Shown in pieces: positions 15,481 through 21,330 of a DNA stretch of 33,445 bases. This DNA is from Candidatus Uhrbacteria bacterium CG10_big_fil_rev_8_21_14_0_10_48_11 (GTDB lineage: Bacteria; Patescibacteriota; Patescibacteriia; GWA2-46-9): positions 1 to 33,445 of the forward strand of contig PFET01000010.1 in assembly GCA_002793855.1 (NCBI GenBank), written 5' to 3'. The notes beneath the pieces are model-generated. The model saw only the letters and a program-made list of their open reading frames with translations, was not told where the DNA came from and did not search any database. Within the stretch, counting starts at the first letter, position 1. Every line of letters starts with the position of its first letter. Position numbers and translations under genes: made by a program.

Positions 15481-16541
15481 TTGAGTGGAAGGTGAGGGTT
15501 TACCCGCAGCGTGGCTGGTTGACTCTTTGTGCCATTAAGGTAGCGAATAACACCGGCCGCACCAATCATCGCGCCGTTGTCTGTTGTGTAGGCAAGGAGT
15601 GGCGTAAAAAATTTGGTCTTCGGTGCCGTTTGTTTAAGTGCTTTTTCGAGCTCACTTCGTAGTAATCGGTTTGCGGCTACCCCACCGGCAATGACAACAC
15701 CTGCTGGGCGGTAGCGTTCTACTGCGCGTATCGTTTTACCAACCAACGCGTCAACAATAGCGAGCTCAATACTTGCTGCGACGTCTCGTCTATTGATACG
15801 CTTTTGCTTTTTAAGGTAAGTCGCGACCGCAGTTTTAAGTCCAGAAAAACTAAACTCTAAGTTATCGCTCTTGAGCATCGGCCGCGGGAAAGTGATTGCC
15901 GTTGGGTCGCCCGTGCGCGCAAGTGTTGAGAGCGCCGGCCCTCCTGGATAAGGAAGACCCAAAAGTTTTGCCGTTTTATCAAACGCTTCCCCTGCCGCGT
16001 CATCTCTCGTTGTGCCGAGTATGCGGTAATTGAGGTGCTGCTTCATTAGTACAAGTTCAGTATGTCCACCGGATACAATAAGCACCAAAAGCGGGAACAC
16101 AAAATCCCTCTGTTTGTGCCTTTCCCCTTTGTTTGGTTTTAGTAGGCTCGCATAAACGTGTCCCTCCAAATGGTTGACTGGTACAAGCGGTTTTTCCCAA
16201 GCAAGCGCAATTGTTTTTGTTACCTCAACCCCAACCAGAAGGGAGGTGACGAGACCCGGACCCGCAGTAACCGCAATCGCATCAACCTCTTGCATGAGTG
16301 CGGCAAGCGGTATTTTTTTACTCAATGCCACTAGGAGCCGCGGGAGCTGAACAGCGTGTTCGCGCGCGGCGACTTCAGGTACAACACCACCTGTTTTTTT
16401 GTGCGTGGCAATCTGTGAATGTAGCAGGTGTTCACGAACCGTCAGCTCATAGCGGTTGCCGGATTTTTTGCCCGTGACGACAGCAACGCCGGTTTCATCG
16501 CAGGATGTTTCAATGGCAAGTACTGTTGCGGATTTACCCAT
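15477..16541 (-). CDS. tsaD: tRNA N6-adenosine threonylcarbamoyltransferase TsaD
   Basis: About 354 residues from the ATG at 16541 (MGKSATVLAIETSCDETGVA). The family features are present: the metal-binding HLEGHVYAS motif, GGHTELVL, GEAFDKTAKLLGLPYPGGP, and GGVAANRLLR with TDNGAMIG near the end. It transfers the threonylcarbamoyl group to tRNA in the cytoplasm. The frame runs on to 16580, but that stretch contains the -10 element of a strong promoter, so the later ATG is preferred. It ends with TGA overlapping the tsaE start. Confidence 0.96.
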   Translation of the reverse strand: MGKSATVLAIETSCDETGVAVVTGKKSGNRYELTVREHLLHSQIATHKKTGGVVPEVAAREHAVQLPRLLVALSKKIPLAALMQEVDAIAVTAGPGLVTSLLVGVEVTKTIALAWEKPLVPVNHLEGHVYASLLKPNKGERHKQRDFVFPLLVLIVSGGHTELVLMKQHLNYRILGTTRDDAAGEAFDKTAKLLGLPYPGGPALSTLARTGDPTAITFPRPMLKSDNLEFSFSGLKTAVATYLKKQKRINRRDVAASIELAIVDALVGKTIRAVERYRPAGVVIAGGVAANRLLRSELEKALKQTAPKTKFFTPLLAYTTDNGAMIGAAGVIRYLNGTKSQPATLRVNPHLPLK

Positions 16542-16551
16542 AGTACTCGAG

Positions 16552-16580
16552 AGTATACGGTTTGGCTGTCTTTTCTGCAA
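16552..16580 (-). promoter_or_regulatory. promoter of tsaD-tsaE
   Basis: Minus strand TTGCAG (16575-16580) and TATACT (16552-16557), spacer 17. The predicted transcript starts only a few bases before the ATG at 16541, so the mRNA may be almost leaderless. Confidence 0.6.
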
Positions 16581-16590
16581 TTCTATTTGG

Positions 16591-16606
16591 TTGACTTACC
16601 AGTCAA
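16591..16606. promoter_or_regulatory. TetR-operator-like palindrome
   Basis: TTGACTTACCAGTCAA is a perfect 6-bp inverted repeat with a 4-bp centre, similar in form to operators of TetR-family repressors. It sits 42 bp before the secreted-protein gene and 10 bp beyond the tsaD -35 element, and could affect either. Confidence 0.35.
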
Positions 16607-16647
16607 AAGAAGGTAAAAACCATAAGTTTTTATGGAGGGAGCGCATT

Positions 16648-17121
16648 ATGAAGAAGTATGGAATGTTGCTAGCAGTAGTGGTGGTTGTGGGAGTGCTTAT
16701 GACGCGCCCCGTTCTCGGAGCAGAGCAGTACGCGGCGGGAAGCATTTTTGCCGCCAACGCCGCGGAGTGCGAGCAGGTGAACGGGAAAGATAGCGTTCCG
16801 AATCCTTGTTGCTACTTTCTGCATCGGATGGAGGAGGGTCTCTCTTCCCTCTATCCGAAACACGAAGCCATAACCTCGGAGCTTTTGGCGGTGGAGGGCT
16901 TCGGTCAAGCATGGGAGCACTGCGCCGGCGTCGCTATCAGTGCGACCAATAGGCTCACCGAGTATCTGTGCACTTATCTCGTGGGAGACGATCCCGACGA
17001 AGCGGCACAGAGATTTGCACCGCAGGGGTACGACGAACGTACCCTGGCGCCGCAGAGGGGCTCTAGTAGTGCGGGGCGGTTGCCAACAGCAACCGCCCCC
17101 CCCGATCCCCTTCTACCTTGA
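16648..17121 (+). CDS. secreted Cys-containing protein, unknown function
   Basis: 157 residues. The N terminus MKKYGMLLAVVVVVGVLMTRPVLGAEQ is a good signal peptide with probable cleavage after VLG or VLGA. The mature part has five cysteines (AAECEQ, NPCCYF, EHCAG, YLCTYL), enough for disulphides or metal binding in an oxidising compartment, and a Pro/Ser/Ala-rich tail. A strong ribosome site GGAGGGA stands 8 nt before the ATG. The open frame begins earlier, but only this start gives an export signal. The base composition is more G/C-rich than the flanking core genes. No family is recognised. A perfect GC-rich hairpin lies inside its last 50 bp. Confidence 0.7.
   Translation: MKKYGMLLAVVVVVGVLMTRPVLGAEQYAAGSIFAANAAECEQVNGKDSVPNPCCYFLHRMEEGLSSLYPKHEAITSELLAVEGFGQAWEHCAGVAISATNRLTEYLCTYLVGDDPDEAAQRFAPQGYDERTLAPQRGSSSAGRLPTATAPPDPLLP
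17073..17099 (+). terminator. GC-rich hairpin inside the 3' end of the secreted-protein gene
   Basis: Stem GGGGCGGTTGC (17073-17083) / GCAACCGCCCC (17089-17099) with a 5-nt loop. It is within the coding frame, which ends at 17121, and no T run follows. It may be a terminator remnant overtaken by a frame extension, or a mRNA 3' stabiliser. Confidence 0.4.
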
Positions 17122-17320
17122 TTCAAACGCAAAACAACGCTACTATCTTCAAACAATCTTCTTTGTTTACGGCAACGAGATTGACAAAAGGGTATCGCCC
17201 ATGGATGTTGGCATATAGAGAAAAGTATGATACGAAAACAGAAACGAGAAATCGAGAAGTTGAATTGAAAAAGAACAGCAAGAAATGCAGAGATCTTTTT
17301 GCCTCGCTTGGCCTTAATGA

Positions 17321-17392
17321 GGCCCCATCGTCTAATGGTTAGGACGTCAGGTTTTCATCCTGGAAATAGGGGTTCGATTCCCCTTGGGGCTA
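17321..17392 (+). tRNA. tRNA-Glu(TTC)
   Basis: Acceptor GGCCCCA pairs with TGGGGCT (the first pair is G-U). The anticodon stem CAGG/CCTG has loop TTTTCAT, so the anticodon is TTC. The T arm is GGGGTTCGATTCCCC. The 3' CCA is not encoded, in contrast to the two tRNAs at the window start, and the last base already belongs to the next terminator stem. Confidence 0.94.
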
Positions 17393-17430
17393 AAAGAAAA
17401 AACCCGACTTCTTGTCGGGTTTTTTCTTTT
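17392..17430 (+). terminator. strong terminator directly after tRNA-Glu
   Basis: A 17-bp stem, positions 17392-17408 with 17414-17430, core CCCGAC/GTCGGG, flanked by A and T runs and a 5-nt loop. It could work in both directions. It abuts the tRNA discriminator base. Confidence 0.9.
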
Positions 17431-17590
17431 ACTGTGATGGGGTTGAACCCAGGAAAGGGCGTTGGGAAAACTCTAGTTTTCTCGTGGCGGAATTATTCAA
17501 ACCTAGGGGTTTGATGGAACTTTAGCGACGAGGGTTCTAGCGAAGCGGATTCCCTTTGGGTAATCAAATCGTTCGCGGTATAATAAATGA

Positions 17591-17953
17591 CTCAAACTAC
17601 TTTTTCATAACCAAATCAAAACACGCAAAACGTGTACCACATCGACTGCGCCAGCAGGAGAATTTGCGGTGCTATCTCAATTGGCGCTGAATGAGTACGA
17701 TGCGAACCTCACATTAAGGGATACTAAAAATATGAACATTTTAGTTTCGATTCCACGCGGGGATATGTATCGTTTAGAAGTAAAGACAAGCGTTAACAAA
17801 CCAAGTAGAGCAAACGATTTTGGGTATTGCTTAAGTTGGAGAATGGATATCAAGCATGAAACAATTAAAGACAAATTTCCCTCTCGCCCTCCTTTGTTGT
17901 GCCCGAATTTGCCTCGGGCGTTGATCATATTTTGGCCACAGACGTCGGACTGA
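17591..17953 (+). pseudogene. decayed PD-(D/E)XK nuclease-like gene
   Basis: The readable stretch PAGEFAVLSQLALNEYDANL, then TLRDTKNMNILVSIP and YRLEVKTSVN, matches the conserved core of a small nuclease-like family seen in CPR genomes: an N-terminal Gly-Glu-Phe helix, then D/N-I-L-V and a final E-V-K with the PD-(D/E)XK spacing. The first acidic residue of the core is replaced (NMNILV where the family has VDILV). The family's C-terminal segment is missing: after IKDK the frame runs into unrelated residues and ends at 17953, overlapping the end of the convergent gene by 29 bp. A TGA at 17588-17590 blocks the frame upstream, and the nearest ATG (17587) is out of frame. It sits close to tRNA-Glu, a common integration site. 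Confidence 0.55.
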
Positions 17954-18323
17954 CCGTGTGTCGGTGGTCCTTCAACTTGAGCCGGAAGTTCGCGGTGATG
18001 CCAACGACTTCTCGTCTCCCGAGTTGTCGGTGAAGAACTGTGTCGCCGATCTTGACATCGAGCTCCTTCAGCGCGGCACGAGGCTCGAGGTAGCGGATCA
18101 TCGCCTCGGCGATCGCCAGTATCTGATTGGCGCTGTCGCGTGCATCTCGCGGTAGCCAACAAGCATCGGCCACGGCGTATACACGCGCAAGATACGCGAC
18201 CCTATCCGTCGCGTCGGTCGTCTTGACCTGTGTCAATCCCGCCTTGATCGTCTCGGCGACCGTGGAGCTGACCAGCTGCGGGTTATCACCAATATGCTGT
18301 TGGTGAGAAAACTTGTCCCTCAT
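17925..18323 (-). CDS. 132-residue protein of unknown function
   Basis: Starts MRDKFSHQQHIGDNP with ribosome site AGGAGGT (18334-18340) 10 nt upstream, which fixes the start at 18323. The middle is alanine-rich and helical (VAYLARVYAVADACW, ANQILAIAEAMIRYLEPRAALKEL). The last 45 residues look like a small beta domain (LDVKIGDTVLHRQLGRREVVGITANFRLKLKD), reminiscent of SH3-like barrels. There is no signal peptide or membrane segment. It is the third gene of a minus-strand cassette with the 73-residue gene and the deaminase remnant. Its G/C-rich codons and strong ribosome site differ from the core genes. No family is recognised. Confidence 0.65.
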   Translation of the reverse strand: MRDKFSHQQHIGDNPQLVSSTVAETIKAGLTQVKTTDATDRVAYLARVYAVADACWLPRDARDSANQILAIAEAMIRYLEPRAALKELDVKIGDTVLHRQLGRREVVGITANFRLKLKDHRHTVSPTSVAKI

Positions 18324-18374
18324 CTTTTTCCATACCTCCTCGTTGTTACTTGAAGGTGCCTCAGTTGGTAACGG

Positions 18375-18596
18375 TTACACGATGATGATGTTGCCGCTCG
18401 GTCCGAAGACCATAACACTGAACATCGTCATCTTCATGGGACCGCATGTAGTGCTCATGCTCGATATCGCGGGACAACCGTCATACCCGAGCTCGCCCTT
18501 GATGCGGGTTCTGCCTTGTTCGTCGTCGTGACACCGGGCGCAGATGTCTCGAATGGCTTTCCGCACTTCTTCATTGCTCGTCAGTTTCCAGCTCAC
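18375..18596 (-). CDS. small Cys-rich protein of unknown function
   Basis: 73 residues from a GTG start at 18596, chosen because GAGGAG (18604-18609) lies 7 nt upstream; the longer ATG frame starts inside the upstream gene. It contains CARCH at 19-23, a cysteine at 41 and another at 51, a set that could bind zinc. There is no export signal, so heme attachment at the CXXCH string is unlikely. The last 20 residues are hydrophobic beta-like (TMFSVMVFGPSGNIIIV). The ribosome site overlaps the last codons of the deaminase remnant, which shows the genes evolved as one transcript. Confidence 0.6.
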   Translation of the reverse strand: MSWKLTSNEEVRKAIRDICARCHDDEQGRTRIKGELGYDGCPAISSMSTTCGPMKMTMFSVMVFGPSGNIIIV

Positions 18597-18600
18597 TGCT

Positions 18601-19196
18601 TTACTCCTCGCGTTCCGCATGCAGTTGCACGAGCTCGTTGAAATTGCATTCTTCGGTGTGGATGATGTCGCCATCAATCCCTGCCGTTAGGATTCGAGTG
18701 TCGCTACGCATCTCAGGAAACGCGGAGAGTGTTCGTCTGCAGACGCCACAGGGAGGTAACGTCCGATGAGTCAGACCGCTGTCGTGATCGGCTTGCGGTA
18801 TGCCGACCACCGCAAGCCCAAGGATGCGCGTGTAGCCAGCCATACGAGCTGCCGACACTGCACCCTGCTCCGCACAGACCGGACGAATGTTCTCAGCTGT
18901 TTTCAGGTTTGCTCCGACGAACGTAGTCCACCGGACACCCATGTAATCAGCAACATCTTCGTCGACCCGCCAAGGTTCCTTCGCTTCTCAGTATGGTCGC
19001 CATGCGTAGACGGCGCAACCGACCTTGAAGCTACGATACGAGATCGCCTTGTTCGGGCTGCATATGCCAGCCAAAGAAGCGTTTCTCGGTTCGCGATCCA
19101 TCTACGGAAGTGTTCCTCTTCGTCGATTTTTTGATGGGGGTCCAGCACCTCCGGATTATCTCGGAGGAACTGCGTCATTACACATACGCTATTCAT
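18601..19196 (-). pseudogene. cytidine deaminase gene broken by a frameshift and a stop
   Basis: The start at 19196 (MNSVCVMTQFLRDNP) has an AGAGG ribosome site. The frame runs LLWLAYAARTR and then leaves the family; in the -1 frame from about 19050 the sequence continues KAISYRSFKVGCAVYAWRPY, meets TGA at 18988-18990, and then reads through a normal deaminase core: VGANLKTAENI, catalytic CAEQ, and PPCGVC as the second zinc motif, ending at 18601. Joined, these give about 197 residues with both zinc-ligand motifs. Cytidine deaminases convert cytidine to uridine. As it stands, one missing base and one nonsense codon prevent a full product. A shorter product from the ATG at 18942 would keep both zinc motifs but lack the first strands. 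Confidence 0.75.
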
Positions 19197-19397
19197 GGTT
19201 CCTCTTGTAATCTTCTATTGTCGGCGAGCATTCCTTACTATTTATCGCGGTTGCTCATGGCGATTACATAGATCCCCTACGGTTGTAGGCGACCAAATAA
19301 GTTACTACTTTTATTGCAAAAGTTAACCCTATTTTATTCTGAAGCGATGCCCTCCTTGCTAGGAGTACCTTTCTTTCAACATTAAAAAACTCGCGTA
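19197..19397. other. non-coding stretch upstream of the 19443 gene
   Basis: No credible gene. Small hairpins are visible: CCTAC-GGTT-GTAGG near 19275, ACTTTT-ATTGC-AAAAGT near 19310 and CTCCT-TGCT-AGGAG near 19352. No clear promoter was found for the minus-strand cassette. Confidence 0.4.
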
Positions 19398-19423
19398 AGC
19401 AATCAATCAAAGGGTTTGAGTTT
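19398..19423 (+). repeat. 26-bp direct repeat, copy 1
   Basis: Sequence core CAATCAATCAAAGGGTTTG (19400-19418). The 26-bp unit differs from copy 2 at 2 positions. It lies 20 bp before the ATG at 19443. Flanking AAAACTC and GAGTTTT can pair around the unit. Confidence 0.7.
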
Positions 19424-19442
19424 TATCCTTTTAAAGTGTAAG

Positions 19443-19919
19443 ATGGGTAAAACCATGAAAAGCAGGGAAAGAGTTAATCAAGAAGAGACCGCCGAATCTT
19501 TACGTCCCCAACAACGGATGGAGATTTTTTTAGGCATCATGGGAAGCGATGAAGCCCGAGAGCACTTCCTTGAACTTGGTCGCCAGTATCTACGTGAGCG
19601 CAGGAGAACAACAGCGAACACAGATAGCGAAAACTTTTTTCGGCAGATTAGGTACTCTCCTCCTCAGCGGGCAGCGCTGCATAACGCGATTATGGAGATC
19701 ATTGGACGTGTAGCTATTCAAAAGAGAAACCCTACCAAGATAGAACGTAGAGTAATGAACGATTTTGCAAGTCGAGAAGAGGTCGTCGCGTCTCTTGAGG
19801 CTTATCTTGAGGACAAGAAGACGTTAGTATCTGAAGATGAACCGGATGACGATAAGCCGCACACGAGACCTGGGCCCTCAAAAGCTGCTTTTTGGCACCG
19901 TAAAGGGAGAGAGCACTAA
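19443..19919 (+). CDS. hypothetical protein, hydrophilic, 158 residues
   Basis: From the ATG at 19443 (MGKTMKSRERVNQ); an in-frame ATG at 19455 is equally possible because neither has a clear ribosome site. The middle is predicted helical and charged (RMEIFLGIMGSDEAREHFLELGRQYL, then an RERRR cluster, then ERRVMNDFASREEVVASLEAYLEDKK). The C terminus is acidic and then proline/basic (DEPDDDKPHTRPGPSKAAFW). No cysteine, signal or membrane segment is seen. Flanked by the two copies of the 26-bp repeat. No family is recognised; a small DNA- or protein-binding factor would fit the composition, but that is a guess. Confidence 0.6.
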   Translation: MGKTMKSRERVNQEETAESLRPQQRMEIFLGIMGSDEAREHFLELGRQYLRERRRTTANTDSENFFRQIRYSPPQRAALHNAIMEIIGRVAIQKRNPTKIERRVMNDFASREEVVASLEAYLEDKKTLVSEDEPDDDKPHTRPGPSKAAFWHRKGREH

Positions 19920-19951
19920 TTTAAAGATAATTTTTTAAAAAAAGCCCTCCA

Positions 19952-19977
19952 AACAATCAATCAAAGGGTTTGCGTTA
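19952..19977 (+). repeat. 26-bp direct repeat, copy 2
   Basis: Core CAATCAATCAAAGGGTTTG at 19954-19972. Here CAAAC at the left edge can pair with GTTTG at the right. It lies 105 bp before the ATG at 20082, in the same orientation relative to the next gene as copy 1. Confidence 0.7.
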
Positions 19978-20081
19978 GGACAACTTGTATCTAAAATATA
20001 CCATTCACTATACGTGGGTTTTGTTGTAAAATGGAGGTGTGAGTTGAGCACCGCTTAGTATTTTTATGTTATGGTATAGCT

Positions 20082-20474
20082 ATGGAAAAAGAAGTTGGAG
20101 AACAAGGAGAAAAAAATAGTCAAAAAACGCGAGAGATGAATTTTGCGGATGCACTCGGGCTCGATCTTAGTACCCCAGGAGGCAAAAAACTCTATGACGA
20201 AGCAATGCGGTTAATGGAAGAGGAAGCACCAGAAACCGCTGCCGCACGAGTTGCAAGAGAAAAAAGGGGGCCTTTAAAAGAAAAGCTTCCGCCTATTTCT
20301 CCAGAAGCTAACGAAGGGAAACCTGAGCGAGTCTATACATGGGATGCGGGAGGGAGAGAGCAGCACAGGACGGCATTACTAGATTTTGCTAAAAAGAATG
20401 GCATAGATGTTGATGTCGAAACAGAAGGATGGGAGAAGCGAGTTGAAGATGCCATAGCTAAACTAACGGGTTAA
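20082..20474 (+). CDS. hypothetical protein, 130 residues
   Basis: Starts MEKEVGEQGEKNSQKTREM and is strongly charged. Visible blocks are FADALGLDLSTPGGKKLYDEAM (a helical stretch), a Pro/Lys-rich linker near 65-80, and a C-terminal helical region (TALLDFAKKNGIDVDVETEGWEKRVEDAIAKLTG). No export signal and no cysteine. The codon pattern resembles the core genes more than the G/C-rich cassette genes. TTGAGC and TATGGT upstream make a poor promoter candidate. No family recognised. Confidence 0.6.
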   Translation: MEKEVGEQGEKNSQKTREMNFADALGLDLSTPGGKKLYDEAMRLMEEEAPETAAARVAREKRGPLKEKLPPISPEANEGKPERVYTWDAGGREQHRTALLDFAKKNGIDVDVETEGWEKRVEDAIAKLTG

Positions 20475-20599
20475 AGTTTTTATAGGGTTGACCAGCTGTG
20501 TGGCGAGGATTAGGCTTCTTGTATGGAGGCAAAGCAAGAGGGACACTCCATGTTTAGCGTCGAATGGACCCGGCGCTTCTCTAATGGAGTGCTCCATCA
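20475..20599 (+). other. non-coding leader-like region with alternating complementary segments
   Basis: No gene. ATGGAG (20523-20528) and CTCCAT (20546-20551) can pair, as can ATGGAG (20584-20589) and CTCCAT (20592-20597); the segments are interchangeable, so alternative hairpins are possible just before a strong terminator. CTTCTTG and CAAGAGG inside also pair. Confidence 0.4.
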
Positions 20600-20646
20600 G
20601 CCGGACAGGTGGTACCCCCCCTGCCACCCGTCCGGCGCCTTTTAAT
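20600..20646 (+). terminator. strong GC-rich terminator
   Basis: 13-bp stem GCCGGACAGGTGG (20600-20612) / CCACCCGTCCGGC (20624-20636) with a single A-C mismatch and an 11-nt loop, followed by GCCTTTTAATAAA. It ends the transcript from the 20082 gene, or a separate small RNA. Confidence 0.75.
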
Positions 20647-20761
20647 AAACAGATAGATGCAAAAACTCTTGGTAGGCTATCAGGGGTTTTTATTTTGGTT
20701 TTTAATAAATGTTTTAATTTAAATTTTCTATACTGACTTAATATTGTACCGACTAAGCATC

Positions 20762-21128
20762 GGGGCTGAGGTTTGTCATTTCTTTGTGCGGGCAAAGAAA
20801 TGGTGGTGGAAAGTCCGTCGAAGGCCGATCCGTCTCTGGCGGAAAAACCAGCCCCACGCAGACACTAGAAGTCAGTGGGCGATCCTAAGACTCACCGGTG
20901 ACGGTGAACTCCCCAGCCCTTTCTGTGCCGTCGCGTCTCAAGAAAGGGCTGGATCAAACAGTACCGTCGCTACTCGGCTCGTCAGTCGTCCGCACACTCT
21001 CCTAGGGCGGCGAAGGGGTAGGGAGGTAGCAAATGGCCACGACGCTATATTAGCAAGCTAATGAATCGGGGCTCCGATTACTCGTCGGAGCAAATAGCTA
21101 ATAGTGAAGTGGAAAGAACCTTAGGGAA
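20762..21128 (+). ncRNA. structured RNA, tmRNA (ssrA) candidate with atypical layout
   Basis: A G/C-rich, gene-free stretch of about 365 nt inside AT-rich flanks. The ends can pair: CTGAGGTT (20766-20773) with AACCTTAG (21117-21124). Strong helices inside are ATTTCTTTG/CAAAGAAAT (20778-20801), CCAGCCCTTTCT/AGAAAGGGCTGG (20913-20952) and GCTCCGA/TCGGAGC (21071-21091). At 21029-21064 a frame reads ANGHDAILAS followed by TAA TGA, the pattern of a tmRNA proteolysis tag (Ala-Asn start, Leu-Ala-Ser/Ala end, double stop). The weak point is that no tRNA-like domain with a T arm was found, and the tag lies near the 3' end, which would need a permuted or very divergent gene. GGAAAGTCC at 20808-20816 also resembles conserved region I of RNase P RNA, but its P4 partner was not found. 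Confidence 0.45.
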
Positions 21129-21267
21129 ATTATATACTTAAATAAGTAATTAATTATGTAATTCTTTTGGTCTTGTTTTTCCCAAGAAGTGGAAGATGTA
21201 CTTTGGTTTAAAGTTTGAACAGTTGTTTTTTAAAAAAGCAAAGGAGTAAAAATACGTGATCAAAATT
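21129..21267. other. AT-rich spacer without gene
   Basis: AT-rich sequence between the structured RNA and the terminator of the minus-strand receiver-like gene. I see no gene or clear promoter. Confidence 0.4.
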
Positions 21268-21268
21268 G

Positions 21269-21302
21269 TTGAGCCGTCGAGGTTAATGTTCCTCGACGGC
21301 TC
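21269..21302 (-). terminator. terminator of the receiver-like gene
   Basis: Perfect 12-bp stem GAGCCGTCGAGG / CCTCGACGGCTC with an 8-nt loop. Read on the minus strand it follows the receiver-like gene and leads into AACAATTTTG, a weak T run. Confidence 0.6.
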
Positions 21303-21330
21303 TCTGTTGTCCTCTGCGCGGCGTCGTCGT

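Noticed and set aside
18375-18596. Heme-binding c-type motif in the small Cys-rich protein
   Set aside because: The CXXCH string is present but there is no signal peptide; zinc binding is the simpler reading.
18979-18993. TGA in the deaminase read as a sense codon (Gracilibacteria-type code)
   Set aside because: yidC and tsaD end at TGA at family-correct positions, so TGA is a stop in this genome.
20463-20795. Minus-strand open frame of 110 codons
   Set aside because: It runs across the strong terminator and paired segments and has no ribosome site or recognisable domain.
20744-21061. Plus-strand open frame of 105 codons ending in ANGHDAILAS
   Set aside because: The region is a strongly self-paired GC-rich segment; the frame lacks protein-like composition. 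Only its last ten codons are of interest, as a possible tmRNA tag.
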